A stretch of DNA of 64,000 nt. It comes from Vibrio sp. JC009. GTDB lineage: Bacteria > Pseudomonadota > Gammaproteobacteria > Enterobacterales > Vibrionaceae. Below the pieces are notes generated by a model. It had not been told where the DNA came from. It ran no database searches and was given only the letters and a program-made list of their open reading frames with translations. Each line of letters opens with the position of its first letter. Position 1 is the stretch's first letter. The translations under genes and the position numbers were made by a program. This document shows, in pieces, positions 15,707 to 25,540 of this stretch. The DNA is taken from contig NZ_CP092106.1 in the NCBI RefSeq assembly GCF_029016485.1, forward strand, positions 2,418,001 through 2,482,000. Reading direction: 5' to 3'.

Positions 15707-18400
15707 GTGATGGGTGAATATCAAATACCGTTGAGCGGGCTAAGCTGTTGTAAATGCGTTAAAAAACTGGAAGGCGCGTTAAGTGAACTGGACGGTACTG
15801 AAATTCAGTCCATCTCTAAAGAGAGTGTAACCCTTACCTCGGTTCAGTCGGTTGAAACGCTGTTTAACACAATCTCATCTCTTAATTATCAGCCGGGAAA
15901 TACTGTTGAGCTTTCACTTTCCGGCCTTGGCTGTGGTAAGTGCGTTGCTAAGGTTAACGCTGCTTTTTCAGAGCGGGATAACGTTGTCCGGCTTGAGGTC
16001 TCTAAAGAACACCTTAGCCTTTACGGTTTAATCAGCAAGCAGCAGGCGATAGACATTGTTGAAGGGCTTGGCTATCAGGCTAAAGATGCTACTGAGGCTG
16101 AGACCCCGTCCAAACCTGAAGAAGAGCCAGAACAAAAAATTAAAGAACAGCAAAACAGTTCTTCGCAGCAGGTTTCGGTCAACCTGTTGCTGGAAGGAAT
16201 GACCTGCGCCAGTTGTGTTGCCTCGGTTGAAAAGGCTTGCCTGGCTTCTGAAGGTGTTGCCCGGGCTCAGGTTAATCTGGCAGAGCAAAGCGCCGTGGTT
16301 TCACTCACTTCTGACAAGCCGGATATTGTTGAGGGTCTGATTCAGTCTGTTCAGGATGCAGGATATAAAGCCAGAATTCTTGATGATGCAAGCGATCAGC
16401 AATCTGAGTTACAGCAGCAGATTGAACAGCAGCAAAAGGCGTACAAACAGAGCGCAATTGCCGCTATCGCTGTGGGCGGCGCTTTGATGCTCTGGGGACT
16501 GCTTGGCGGCAATATGATGATAAAAAGTCCGTCGGATCAGTTTGCCTGGGGAATTGTCGGCCTTGTCTGTCTGGTTCTTCTGGCTACGGCTGGACGCTCA
16601 TTTTATACAAACGCCTGGCAGTCTCTGCTGCACCGTCGTGCGACCATGGATACGCTGGTTGCTCTGGGTACGGGTTCAGCCTGGATCTACTCTGCTCTGG
16701 TCGTACTGGCTCCGGACTGGTTCCCTGAGTCATCAAGGCATGTCTATTTTGAAGCCAGCGCTATGATTATCGGTCTGATCTCTCTGGGTCACTTTATTGA
16801 GACTAAAGCCAAGCTAAAGACCACTCAGTCCCTGCAGGCGCTTATCGGGCTTCAGCCACGCTCTGCCACATTGGTAGAAGAAGGAAGTGAAAAAGATATC
16901 GCCATAGAAAATGTGCAGAAAGGCATGTTGCTGAGAATCAAACCGGGTGAAAAAGTGCCGGTAGATGGTCTGGTCACGGAAGGCGAATCCTATGTTGATG
17001 AAAGCATGCTTACCGGGGAACCTATCCCTAAACATAAAACACCCGGACAACAGGTAGCGGCGGGCACCATCAACAGTGACGGCAGCCTGCTGATCACAGC
17101 CACCGGCGTTGGCAGCCATACTATGCTGGCGCGGATTATCAATATGGTCAGACAGGCGCAAAGCAGCAAACCTGCCATTGCCAGACTGGCTGATTCGGTA
17201 TCAGCGCTCTTTGTGCCGGTTGTGGTTCTGATTGCACTGTTTGCTGCAACGATCTGGTTCTTTGTCGGGCCGGAGCCGAAAGTCAGTTATATGCTGGTTG
17301 TCTCCACCACTGTGCTGGTTATCGCCTGCCCCTGCGCCCTGGGGCTTGCCACTCCACTTTCAGTAACAGCGGGAGTCGGTAAAGCCGCAGAGCTTGGTAT
17401 TCTGATAAGAGACGCCGATGTACTGCAAAGTGCCAGCAAGATAGATACGGTTGTTTTTGATAAAACCGGTACTCTGACGCAGGGAAAACCTATGGTTCAG
17501 AATATCAGCCTCTGCTCAGACATGAGCGAGAGCGAGCTGCTTAAATACGCTATATCGCTGGAAAGCCACTCAGAGCACCCTTTAGCTAAAGCTATTTGTG
17601 ATTATGGAAAAGAGAAGCAACTCAGCGCGCAAAAAGTAGTCCAATTCCAAAATCAGCGAGGAAAAGGCATCTCAGGTCTGATTGATGGCAGGCAGATTCA
17701 TATTGGTTCGGTTAACTTTATAGGTCAGCTTGGAGGTGAAATCACTTCAGATATGCTGCAAAAACCCCTGGAAAATGCGTGGACACCTGTAGTCGTTCAG
17801 ATAGAGGGGGAGATTGCCGGTATTATTTCCATTGCCGATCCGCTTAAACCAGAAGCGAAAGAAGCGGTTACAAAGCTCACTAAACAGGGCATAGAGGTTA
17901 TTCTGCTCACCGGTGATAACCATGTGGTTGCCCAGAAAATCGCAGCACAGGCCGGAATAACAAAAGTGATTTCAGAAGTACTTCCCGATGAAAAAGCACA
18001 GCATATCCAGGAGCTTCAGGCCTGGGGTAAAAATGTGGCTATGGTAGGAGACGGCATCAATGATGCGCCCGCTCTTGCACAGGCAAATATTGGTATTGCC
18101 ATGGGTAGCGGCTCGGATGTGGCCATTGAGAGTGCGCAGATGACCCTGCTTAACTCGTCACCGGTTGCCGTTGACAGTGCGATTCAGCTGTCAAAAGCCA
18201 CGGTCAGAAATATGAAAGAGAACCTGTTCGGCGCATTTATCTATAACTCACTGGGCATTCCGCTTGCCGCCGGTGCGCTCTATCCGCTTACCGGCTTTTT
18301 GCTCAGCCCGGTTGTCGCCGGTGCCGCTATGGCGCTCTCTTCCATTACCGTTGTGACTAACGCTAACAGGCTGAGATCGTTTAAGATAAAAGATATCTAA
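15707..18400 (+). CDS. copA: Cu+-exporting P1B-type ATPase
   Basis: An 897-residue copper exporter of the inner membrane. Three N-terminal heavy-metal domains are present: GLSCCKC (residues 11-17, an unusual double Cys), GLGCGKC and GMTCASC. Then come paired membrane helices, the actuator motif TGEP, the CPC ion-path motif (541-543), the phosphorylation loop DKTGTLT (Asp585) and GDGINDAPA. Three metal-binding domains is one more than E. coli CopA. Translation starts at GTG 15707 or ATG 15710; the adjacent codons make the choice trivial. Control by copper is indicated by the CueR-type promoter 29 nt upstream. Confidence 0.96.
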   Translation: MMGEYQIPLSGLSCCKCVKKLEGALSELDGTEIQSISKESVTLTSVQSVETLFNTISSLNYQPGNTVELSLSGLGCGKCVAKVNAAFSERDNVVRLEVSKEHLSLYGLISKQQAIDIVEGLGYQAKDATEAETPSKPEEEPEQKIKEQQNSSSQQVSVNLLLEGMTCASCVASVEKACLASEGVARAQVNLAEQSAVVSLTSDKPDIVEGLIQSVQDAGYKARILDDASDQQSELQQQIEQQQKAYKQSAIAAIAVGGALMLWGLLGGNMMIKSPSDQFAWGIVGLVCLVLLATAGRSFYTNAWQSLLHRRATMDTLVALGTGSAWIYSALVVLAPDWFPESSRHVYFEASAMIIGLISLGHFIETKAKLKTTQSLQALIGLQPRSATLVEEGSEKDIAIENVQKGMLLRIKPGEKVPVDGLVTEGESYVDESMLTGEPIPKHKTPGQQVAAGTINSDGSLLITATGVGSHTMLARIINMVRQAQSSKPAIARLADSVSALFVPVVVLIALFAATIWFFVGPEPKVSYMLVVSTTVLVIACPCALGLATPLSVTAGVGKAAELGILIRDADVLQSASKIDTVVFDKTGTLTQGKPMVQNISLCSDMSESELLKYAISLESHSEHPLAKAICDYGKEKQLSAQKVVQFQNQRGKGISGLIDGRQIHIGSVNFIGQLGGEITSDMLQKPLENAWTPVVVQIEGEIAGIISIADPLKPEAKEAVTKLTKQGIEVILLTGDNHVVAQKIAAQAGITKVISEVLPDEKAQHIQELQAWGKNVAMVGDGINDAPALAQANIGIAMGSGSDVAIESAQMTLLNSSPVAVDSAIQLSKATVRNMKENLFGAFIYNSLGIPLAAGALYPLTGFLLSPVVAGAAMALSSITVVTNANRLRSFKIKDI

Positions 18401-18418
18401 TCATCTTCGGAAAAATTT

Positions 18419-19279
18419 ATGTTGCGTAAACTGACCACATCCTTTGCTCTGAGTACACTGCTGCTATGCTCCTTTGCCAGTGCTGAACCGCTGTACTGGA
18501 AAGCAACTAAAGGTGGAAAAGAGCTGATGATTCTGGGTTCGATACACCTGGGAAAACCGGATATGTATCCGCTTCCGCAGCCTGTACTGCAGTTTCTGGA
18601 CAAAAGTGACGCCGTCATACTGGAAATTGATATGGACAGCGCCCCTACGCTTCCTGCCGGGAAGCAGGAAATCACAGGAGAATACCTGAGCGCAATCCAG
18701 AAACAGAAGCTTTCCCGTATTAGTAAAGAGATAGGGCTTTCCGATAAAGTATTACTAAGCCAACCAACCTGGCAGGCAGCACTCTGGATGCAACTTAGCT
18801 ACTTTAATCAGCTCGGTTATCAGGATCAGTGGGGAGTAGACACTTACCTGTCTAATCAGGCAAAGCAAAAAGGTATCCCTCTGATGGGGCTGGAAAGTGT
18901 TGATTTTCAGCTCTCACTCTTTACCAACCGTGAAGTGGGAAGGGAACTGATTAACGATATCCTGGATAACTGGGAAGAGAATAAACAGGTTAGCCGGTGT
19001 ATGAAAGATAACTGGCTATCCGGAGATAAAGTCAGTCTTAACAAGCTGGCAGAAGAAAGTGTTCTCAGCAACGAACTGGCAGACTCCTTTCTCTATAGCC
19101 GCAATCTGAACTGGGCCAACAGACTGGATAATCACCGTTTTTTACCAAAGCAGGGTAAGTTTCTGGTGGTAGTCGGTACTTTGCACCTTATCGGAAAACA
19201 GAGCCTGATTGAGCTGCTTGAACAACGTGGATTTTCGCTTGAGCAGTTATCTGAATCAGAAATATCGGATTGCCGCTAA
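18419..19279 (+). CDS. TraB/GumN (Tiki-like) family protein, exported
   Basis: A 286-residue protein with a signal peptide (LTTSFALSTLLLCSFASA). It has the two conserved motifs of the TraB/GumN family, LGSIHLG near the start and VVGTLHLIG near the end, which supply the metal-binding His residues of a predicted metalloprotease. The natural substrate is unknown. It follows copA by 18 nt and may be read through from it, but the terminator after it is shared with the convergent gene. Confidence 0.85.
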   Translation: MLRKLTTSFALSTLLLCSFASAEPLYWKATKGGKELMILGSIHLGKPDMYPLPQPVLQFLDKSDAVILEIDMDSAPTLPAGKQEITGEYLSAIQKQKLSRISKEIGLSDKVLLSQPTWQAALWMQLSYFNQLGYQDQWGVDTYLSNQAKQKGIPLMGLESVDFQLSLFTNREVGRELINDILDNWEENKQVSRCMKDNWLSGDKVSLNKLAEESVLSNELADSFLYSRNLNWANRLDNHRFLPKQGKFLVVVGTLHLIGKQSLIELLEQRGFSLEQLSESEISDCR

Positions 19280-19300
19280 TGCCATAAAAACGTAACGCAT

Positions 19301-19330
19301 AAAAAATGCCGACTGATGTCGGCATTTTTT
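19301..19330. terminator. bidirectional terminator
   Basis: A perfect 13-bp stem, AAAAAATGCCGAC / GTCGGCATTTTTT, with loop TGAT, between convergent genes. The stop codon of the minus-strand gene overlaps its right arm. Confidence 0.9.
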
Positions 19331-19616
19331 ATTTATGACATTCCAGGGTAGATGCTATCTCGTTCTGGCGGTCAATCACCCACTGACTGTCAAAAGGCCC
19401 CCAGTCAGACAACTGGTAGTAACCGTCATTGTGGCGTTTTCCATCCTGAACAAACATCAGCTCTATACCGATTCCCGGCAAAGCTTTTAATACATCCTGA
19501 ATTGTGCGTCTTGGCCAGCCCGTTTTTTCAATCAACTTTGGTACATTCGGCCTGTCCAGGCTCTCAACCAAAAGAGCTAAATACAAACGCCTGGCAAATA
19601 CAGGACTTAATTCCAT
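19329..19616 (-). CDS. small winged helix-turn-helix protein
   Basis: A 95-residue protein: MELSPVFARRLYLALLVESL, then PKLIEKTGWPRRTIQDVLKALPGIG, a clear helix-turn-helix, and a C-terminal wing rich in aromatics (GYYQLSDWGPFDSQWV). It resembles a conserved small transcription factor of Vibrio and relatives; targets are unknown. The frame extends upstream to a TTG at 19628, but ATG 19616 is chosen because GGGAGGTG precedes it. Confidence 0.75.
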   Translation of the reverse strand: MELSPVFARRLYLALLVESLDRPNVPKLIEKTGWPRRTIQDVLKALPGIGIELMFVQDGKRHNDGYYQLSDWGPFDSQWVIDRQNEIASTLECHK

Positions 19617-19832
19617 GACACCTCCCAATTTTGTCTATGCACATTATTTCTCACTTTCTAAGAACAAATTTGCGCTTGATCAAAAGAGACCCATTCACTA
19701 AGCAACAGGTTTGCAAAGATATATTTCATAAGAATGATAAACCGCAGACAGAAGCCTCAGTAAATGAACACTTTGTCACTATCCCCCGTTCCTGTTAGGA
19801 TTCAGAGATTCAATCTGAGAATGAGAGTAATT

Positions 19833-20183
19833 ATGACTGTTACCATGTACGGCATTCCAAACTGCGACACCATCAAAAAGGCCAAAAAATGGCTTCAGGC
19901 AGCGGAAATCGAATTTGAGTTTCATGACTACCGTAAGCAGGGTGTAGACGAAGCACTGGTAAAAACTTTTTGTGATCAACTCGGATGGGAGCAGGTGCTG
20001 AACAAACGGGGCACCACCTACAGGCAGCTGACTCAGGAGCAGAAAGACACTCTTGATGAAAACAGTGCAATCAAATTGCTTGTGGAGTTCCCGGCTATGA
20101 TAAAAAGGCCTATTCTTTCTATAGATGGCTCATATCATATCGGTTTTAAAGCAGAGCAATATAGCGCTGTATTTAGTAAATAA
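19833..20183 (+). CDS. ArsC/Spx-family protein (YffB-like)
   Basis: A 116-residue thioredoxin-fold protein beginning [17 protein letters not shown], with a single redox Cys in PNCDT and a conserved RPIL-S segment. E. coli YffB is the closest recalled relative; it also sits directly before dapE and is thought to act as a glutathione-dependent thiol reductase rather than an arsenate reductase. An extended frame reaches 19764, but the ATG at 19833 gives the family-typical N-terminus. dapE follows by 29 nt. Confidence 0.88.
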   Translation: MTVTMYGIPNCDTIKKAKKWLQAAEIEFEFHDYRKQGVDEALVKTFCDQLGWEQVLNKRGTTYRQLTQEQKDTLDENSAIKLLVEFPAMIKRPILSIDGSYHIGFKAEQYSAVFSK

Positions 20184-20212
20184 ACGAATTAAAAAAATAC
20201 AAGGAAGACAGG

Positions 20213-21349
20213 ATGAGCGACAGCCCAGTACTGGCATTAGCAAAAGATTTAATCAGCCGTCAATCGATTACACCTGAAGATGCGGGTTGTCAGGATGTCA
20301 TGATAGAAAGATTAAAAGCGTTAGGATTTGAGATCGAAGTGATGGTGTTTGAAGACACCACCAACTTCTGGGCTCGCAGAGGCACCGAAGCACCGCTATT
20401 TGCCTTTGCCGGACATACTGATGTGGTTCCGGCCGGATCTTTAGATCAGTGGCACACCCCTCCTTTTGAACCAACAGTCATTGACGGTCACCTGCATGGC
20501 CGTGGCGCTGCGGATATGAAGGGGTCACTTGCCTGTATGGTTGTGGCTGTGGAGCGTTTTATTGCCAGTAATCCTGACCACAAAGGTTCCATCGGTTTTC
20601 TGATCACCTCGGATGAAGAAGGGCCGTTTATTAACGGTACTGTAAGAGTGGTTGAAACTCTGATGGAGCGCGGTGAAAACATCGATATGTGCATCGTGGG
20701 CGAACCTTCAAGCACAAACGAAACCGGCGACGTTATTAAAAACGGCCGTCGCGGCTCAATTACCGGTGATATTAAAGTAAAAGGCACTCAGGGCCACGTT
20801 GCTTACCCGCATCTGGCAAATAACCCTGTACATCAGGCTCTGCCTGCGCTGGCTGAACTTGCAACCACTAAGTGGGATGACGGCAACGAATTCTTCCCGC
20901 CGACCAGCTTCCAGATCCCTAACATTCATGCCGGAACGGGCGCATCAAACGTGATTCCGGGCGAGCTGAATGTTCAGTTTAATATGCGTTTCAGCACTGA
21001 GCTGTGCAACGATGAGATTGTACGCCGCGTTCACTCAACACTGGATTCCTACGGCCTTGACTATGAGCTGGACTGGACCTTTAACGGCGACCCATTCCTG
21101 ACTGACCACGGCGAACTGCTGGATGCAGTTGTTGAAGCGGTGGAAGAAATCAACCATAAGAAACCAGAGTTGCTGACCACCGGCGGTACATCCGACGGCC
21201 GCTTTATCGCGAGAATGGGCGGTCAGGTAATTGAGCTGGGCCCGCTAAATGCGACCATTCACAAGGTAAATGAGTGTGTAAATATCGCGGATCTGGAAAA
21301 GCTCACCGATATGTACGTAAGAACCATGGAAAAGCTGCTTAGCCGATAA
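20213..21349 (+). CDS. dapE: succinyl-diaminopimelate desuccinylase
   Basis: A 378-residue M20-family zinc hydrolase of the lysine/diaminopimelate pathway. Metal ligands and catalytic acids are seen in AGHTDVVP (His68, Asp70), [16 protein letters not shown] and the C-terminal TSDGRFIA...ATIHKVNE. The length fits the family. GGAAGA lies before the ATG. It is co-oriented with the ArsC-like gene upstream and the peptidase downstream. Confidence 0.97.
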   Translation: MSDSPVLALAKDLISRQSITPEDAGCQDVMIERLKALGFEIEVMVFEDTTNFWARRGTEAPLFAFAGHTDVVPAGSLDQWHTPPFEPTVIDGHLHGRGAADMKGSLACMVVAVERFIASNPDHKGSIGFLITSDEEGPFINGTVRVVETLMERGENIDMCIVGEPSSTNETGDVIKNGRRGSITGDIKVKGTQGHVAYPHLANNPVHQALPALAELATTKWDDGNEFFPPTSFQIPNIHAGTGASNVIPGELNVQFNMRFSTELCNDEIVRRVHSTLDSYGLDYELDWTFNGDPFLTDHGELLDAVVEAVEEINHKKPELLTTGGTSDGRFIARMGGQVIELGPLNATIHKVNECVNIADLEKLTDMYVRTMEKLLSR

Positions 21350-21359
21350 GGAATGGCAA

Positions 21360-22037
21360 ATGACGCCTCAGGAACTGACCGGACAGACAAACACCCATCT
21401 GGAAGAGGTGGAAACCCACTTCCAGACACTGCTTGTTCACAGGCAGGTTTCTGAGGATCTGATAGCCCTGGTATCGGCCGCAAAAGGCGCCGGTTTTGAG
21501 ATGATGATTGCCAGCGGATTCCGCGACTACGCCCGCCAGCAGATTATCTGGAACCGCAAATTCACCGGTGATACCCCTGTTCTTGATCACGATAGCCAGC
21601 CACTGGTCACTGAAACCCTTTCAGACGATGAAAAGATCTCGGCCATTCTCCGCTGGTCAGCCCTGCCCGGTGCAAGCCGTCACCACTGGGGTACCGACTT
21701 TGATGTCTATGCGTTAAACGAGTTGCCGGAAGATACCAGGCTAGCGTTAGAGCCCTGGGAATATCATAGCGGTCATCAGGCCCGTTTCTTTGTCTGGCTA
21801 AAGCAAAACCTGCGTAAATTTGGTTTTTTCTTCCCCTATGCAAAAGACTTAGGCGGTGTTGCACCTGAACCCTGGCATATCAGTCATAGTTCTGTCTCAC
21901 AGGCATGTCTGCAACAGTTTTGTGTCAGCGATCTGGACAAGGCACTGCAAAACGCGCCTATACTTGGTATTAACAGTGTGCGTCAGAATCTGGATACCAT
22001 TATCGTTAATTACGTAATCAATATCTGTCCGGAGTAA
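21360..22037 (+). CDS. M15-family D-alanyl-D-alanine carboxypeptidase (VanY-like)
   Basis: A 225-residue zinc peptidase acting on cell-wall peptides. It has ASGFRDYARQQ, the zinc ligands in SRHHWGTDFDVY (His and Asp), and the distal EPWHISH containing the base Glu and third ligand. No signal peptide is visible, so it is probably cytoplasmic, perhaps in muropeptide recycling. It starts 10 nt after dapE, so it is likely in the same operon. Confidence 0.85.
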   Translation: MTPQELTGQTNTHLEEVETHFQTLLVHRQVSEDLIALVSAAKGAGFEMMIASGFRDYARQQIIWNRKFTGDTPVLDHDSQPLVTETLSDDEKISAILRWSALPGASRHHWGTDFDVYALNELPEDTRLALEPWEYHSGHQARFFVWLKQNLRKFGFFFPYAKDLGGVAPEPWHISHSSVSQACLQQFCVSDLDKALQNAPILGINSVRQNLDTIIVNYVINICPE

Positions 22038-22040
22038 GTT

Positions 22041-22250
22041 ATGGTCGAATTTTTAACTAATCCCTGGGTGATCATTCTTCTGGTTGTCGGTGTCGTCGGA
22101 GGGAATATTGCAGCTCTTAAATACACCGCAAAGGTAAAATTCGGACCTATGGGCGGACCTCAGAGCCAAAAGAGTGATCTGGACAGGCTCAATGAACTGG
22201 ACAAAGCAGCCCACCCGGAAAAACATCAGGATACAAAAAAGGATGCTTAG
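22041..22250 (+). CDS. DUF2897 small membrane protein
   Basis: A 69-residue protein with one membrane helix (NPWVIILLVVGVVGGNIAAL) and a charged C-terminal tail (Asp/Lys/His-rich). It matches the DUF2897 family common in Vibrio. The function is unknown. It lies 3 nt after the VanY-like gene and its stop codon falls in the loop of the terminator. Confidence 0.8.
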   Translation: MVEFLTNPWVIILLVVGVVGGNIAALKYTAKVKFGPMGGPQSQKSDLDRLNELDKAAHPEKHQDTKKDA

Positions 22251-22263
22251 CGCATCCTTTTTT
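22235..22263 (+). terminator. terminator of the dapE unit
   Basis: GGATGC-TTAGC-GCATCC flanked by an A run on the left and a T run on the right; it overlaps the end of the DUF2897 gene. Confidence 0.85.
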
Positions 22264-22282
22264 CATTTTAATTTAGTGATTA

Positions 22283-23302
22283 TTACTCTTCACCAATAAC
22301 CGAAACCAGCGCAGGAACGATAGATTCCAGCACTTCTTCAGTGACCGGCTTTCCTGATGAGTCAGAAATTGAGATTGACGTACGGTTACCTAAGTCACCC
22401 AGCGAGAAAGTATATTTACTTCCGGCCAGTTCGAAAGGCTTAGTGCCGACTTTTTCCCAGAACTCATCATCCGGCTCTGAGTATTTGGTTTTGATATAAC
22501 CCTGAGAGCGGTTTCTCTCTTCAAGTTCAAAGCCAATCTTAGGTAGAATATCCACTGCGCGTTCCCAGAACACATTGTACTGAGCCCTTGCAATAATTAC
22601 CGGCAGGCCACTTCTGTCTTTCCCCATCATCACAGGGATGTTTTTAACCAGCTCCTGCGCCTTACGGAATGCTTCTTCACGCAGATCCTGATCGTAACGG
22701 GAGGTAACCAGATTGGTCATAAAGATGTTGTAGCGCTCAAGGTTGGTTTTGCTTACCTCTTTCACCACACCGTCTTCACGCCATTCCAGCATTGAAACTT
22801 TAAAGCCGTAGCGGTTATTCGCTTCAAAACGGTTTAGAGCATAACGGGCTTCAAGGTGGCTGTCTTCATCTTCAGACTCCCATGCAACCCAGTCAGTTTC
22901 AACGTAATCGTCGCTGTTTTCTCTTAGTGCAATGCCCTGCTCCGCCGCCATATTCAGCGCCGTTTGCCAGATACTTTCTACTTCATTTTCGCGGATCAGC
23001 CACATGGTTACTTCACCACCCTGCTGCTCATAGCGCGCCCCCGGAATCAGCTCCAGGATCTGCTGAGGCGGACGAATATCTACGTCACGTCCAATCGGTC
23101 CCTCAAAGTTACCTGCGGGAATATCGTAGTTCGGATAGAACTGAGGGTCGGAATCTTCCGGCATTACCCATGTTGAAAAAGGCTCAGTTTTCAGATAGTC
23201 AAAATCATCTTTCGCCTGACGTCGCTCTTTCGGGCTGCCAGAACACGCACTTAAAACAACAACAGCCAGTGAACTCACCACCAGCTGACGAGAAAACTTC
23301 AT
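22283..23302 (-). CDS. bamC: outer membrane assembly lipoprotein BamC
   Basis: A 339-residue lipoprotein of the BAM complex that inserts beta-barrels into the outer membrane. The signal peptide ends in the lipobox LSAC, lipidated Cys20. The N-terminal unstructured region (ACSGSPKERRQAKDDFDYLKT) that binds BamD is present, followed by two helix-grip domains. It lies directly downstream of dapA, as in E. coli. Confidence 0.93.
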   Translation of the reverse strand: MKFSRQLVVSSLAVVVLSACSGSPKERRQAKDDFDYLKTEPFSTWVMPEDSDPQFYPNYDIPAGNFEGPIGRDVDIRPPQQILELIPGARYEQQGGEVTMWLIRENEVESIWQTALNMAAEQGIALRENSDDYVETDWVAWESEDEDSHLEARYALNRFEANNRYGFKVSMLEWREDGVVKEVSKTNLERYNIFMTNLVTSRYDQDLREEAFRKAQELVKNIPVMMGKDRSGLPVIIARAQYNVFWERAVDILPKIGFELEERNRSQGYIKTKYSEPDDEFWEKVGTKPFELAGSKYTFSLGDLGNRTSISISDSSGKPVTEEVLESIVPALVSVIGEE

Positions 23303-23376
23303 TGGTACTCCTAAAAATAAAAAATCGAGACCAGATAGGCTGGTCCCGAGTAATACTGCCTAAAATCCGGTGCGGA

Positions 23377-24255
23377 TTATAGAAGACCTGCGTCTTCCAA
23401 TGCCTTTTGCACTACAGGCTGAGCCTCTTCTGACAGCTCAGTCATCGGCAATCTAAGATGGCCATCTTCAATCAAACCAAGCTTATGAGCCGCCCATTTA
23501 ACAGGGATCGGGCTGGATTCGATAAACAGATTCTTATGCAGAGTCTGCAAGCGCTCATCAATCTGAGCGGCTTCTTCATATTCACCATTCAGTGCCAGCT
23601 TAAACATATCTGCCATATCTTTAGCAGCAATGTTATTGGTTACCGAAATCACGCCCTGACCACCTAAACGGACAAATTCCAGACCGGTTGCATCATCGCC
23701 ACTTAGTAAGACGAAATTTTCTCCACAAAGTTCACGGTGAATTGCAACTCTTTCAAGATCGCCTGTTGCATCCTTCAGTGCCACAATCTTGTCCAGTTTT
23801 GCCAGACGTGCAACGGTTTCAGGTTTCAGGTCAACCGCTGTACGGCCTGGAACGTTGTAAAGAACCACCGGAACTTCACTCACTTCAGCAATCGCTTTGT
23901 AATGCTGGTAAAGGCCTTCCTGAGTCGGCTTGTTGTAGTATGGCGTTACACTCAGTACGCCATCGATACCAGAATCATTCAGCAGACGGCTGAATGTCAT
24001 CGCTTCGTGTGTCGCGTTTGCGCCTGTACCGGCAATAACAGGAACCCGGCCTGCAACAAACTCAACCACTTTATTCACTACTTTGACATGTTCTTCCACA
24101 GTCAACGTCGCTGACTCACCGGTTGTGCCCACGGCAACAATTCCGTCAGTACCCGCTTCAATATGGTAGTCCACCAGTTTCTTCAGGCTGTCAAAATCGA
24201 CTTCGCCATCACTTGAAAACGGTGTTACCAATGCAACTAAACTTCCTGAAAACAT
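23377..24255 (-). CDS. dapA: 4-hydroxy-tetrahydrodipicolinate synthase
   Basis: A 292-residue enzyme condensing pyruvate and aspartate semialdehyde in lysine/diaminopimelate synthesis. The Schiff-base Lys161 is in [10 protein letters not shown], matching E. coli numbering, with [11 protein letters not shown] and GTTGESATL also present. The frame reaches 24312, but ATG 24255 with AGGGAG upstream gives the family start [13 protein letters not shown]. Divergent from gcvR. Confidence 0.97.
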   Translation of the reverse strand: MFSGSLVALVTPFSSDGEVDFDSLKKLVDYHIEAGTDGIVAVGTTGESATLTVEEHVKVVNKVVEFVAGRVPVIAGTGANATHEAMTFSRLLNDSGIDGVLSVTPYYNKPTQEGLYQHYKAIAEVSEVPVVLYNVPGRTAVDLKPETVARLAKLDKIVALKDATGDLERVAIHRELCGENFVLLSGDDATGLEFVRLGGQGVISVTNNIAAKDMADMFKLALNGEYEEAAQIDERLQTLHKNLFIESSPIPVKWAAHKLGLIEDGHLRLPMTELSEEAQPVVQKALEDAGLL

Positions 24256-24450
24256 GTCTATCTCCCTTAATTTCTTCTTATGGCATAGTAATGCAAGGAA
24301 CTCAGTAAACACAAGGGATTAAACCGCCTTGTTCGCCACAAATTAACGATAAGTTGAACTTATCTCACTTCCCGATGCATAAACTGGAATATTTATCTTC
24401 CTTTTAACTGTGCTAGTATGCAGAAAAAGCGTTTGATAGAGAGTTTACCT

Positions 24451-24993
24451 ATGACTCAACATCTTGTTATTACAGCGGTTGGATCCGACCGCCCTGGTAT
24501 AGTGAATAAAATTGTTCACCTTGTAACCAAAGCCGGCTGCAATATTGTCGACAGCCGCATTGCACTGTTCGGAAATGAATTCACCCTGATTATGCTTTTA
24601 AACGGCAGTAACAACAGCATAACCCGGGTTGAAACCTCTCTGCCGGTTCTCTGTCAGGAACATGACCTGATCACTATTATGAAGAGAACCTCACCGCATC
24701 AGGATATGGTTGACACTTACACGGTCGAAATATTCGTGGAATCGGATGATAAGCCGGGCCTCACCGAACAGTTCACTCAGTTCTTCGCCGACCGGAATAT
24801 TGGCCTCGCTTCTCTCTCAGCACAGACCATAGAAAAAGAAAAGATTCATCAGGATAGCGACAAGTTCCAGCTGTCCATGACGGCAACCGTAGATTCAGAG
24901 TGTAATCTGATGCAGTTGCTGGAAGAGTTTAATGAACTGTGCGACAAGCTAAGCGTATCAGGCACACTTAATTTTATAAAAAGCGGACAATAA
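24451..24993 (+). CDS. gcvR: glycine cleavage system transcriptional repressor GcvR
   Basis: A 180-residue protein with two ACT domains (about 5-80 and 92-175), opening with HLVITAVGSDRPGIVNKIVHLV. In E. coli GcvR binds GcvA to repress gcvTHP. The open frame begins at 24418, but ATG 24451 fits the family start. The order dapA/gcvR-bcp is conserved with E. coli. Confidence 0.92.
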   Translation: MTQHLVITAVGSDRPGIVNKIVHLVTKAGCNIVDSRIALFGNEFTLIMLLNGSNNSITRVETSLPVLCQEHDLITIMKRTSPHQDMVDTYTVEIFVESDDKPGLTEQFTQFFADRNIGLASLSAQTIEKEKIHQDSDKFQLSMTATVDSECNLMQLLEEFNELCDKLSVSGTLNFIKSGQ

Positions 24994-25042
24994 TCCGCAC
25001 CATTGCTCAACAAACAGGGCCAGCCCTGAAGGAAATAAAAAT

Positions 25043-25504
25043 ATGCCAGAAATTGGAAAACCCGCTCCAGCCTTTACTCTGCTGGACCAGAATGAACAAC
25101 AGGTTTCACTTAGTGATTTTGCCGGTAAAAAGGTGCTTCTGTACTTTTACCCGAGAGCTTCCACACCGGGTTGTACCGTGCAGGCATGCGCGCTGAGAGA
25201 CTCTAAAGCTGAACTGGAAAAACTGAACGTGGTTATTCTTGGTGTCAGCCCGGATACACCAAAGAAACTGACCAACTTTACCAATAAGCAGGAACTGAAT
25301 TTTACGCTATTGGCAGACCCGGAACACACAACCTGCGAAGATTACGGTGTCTGGCAACTTAAGAAATTTATGGGCCGGGAGAATATGGGCGTGGTCAGAA
25401 CCTCATTTCTGATTGATGAGCAGGGCAACCTCGAACATATCTTCAATAAGTTTAAGACCAAGGATCACCACGAAGTGGTTCTGGACTATTTAACCAACAA
25501 GTAG
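25043..25504 (+). CDS. bcp: thioredoxin-dependent thiol peroxidase (BCP)
   Basis: A 153-residue peroxiredoxin. The peroxidatic Cys44 and resolving Cys49 are in STPGCTVQACALRD, and the active-site Arg is in VVRTSFLID. It reduces peroxides in the cytoplasm using thioredoxin. GAAGGA precedes the ATG. It lies 49 nt after gcvR. Confidence 0.95.
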   Translation: MPEIGKPAPAFTLLDQNEQQVSLSDFAGKKVLLYFYPRASTPGCTVQACALRDSKAELEKLNVVILGVSPDTPKKLTNFTNKQELNFTLLADPEHTTCEDYGVWQLKKFMGRENMGVVRTSFLIDEQGNLEHIFNKFKTKDHHEVVLDYLTNK

Positions 25505-25514
25505 ATCTCTGATA

Positions 25515-25540
25515 AATAAGGCACCGTCTGGTGCCTTATT
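25515..25540. terminator. bidirectional terminator after bcp
   Basis: A 10-bp stem, AATAAGGCAC / GTGCCTTATT, with a 6-nt loop between convergent bcp and the LacI-family gene. The LacI stop codon lies in the right arm. Confidence 0.85.
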
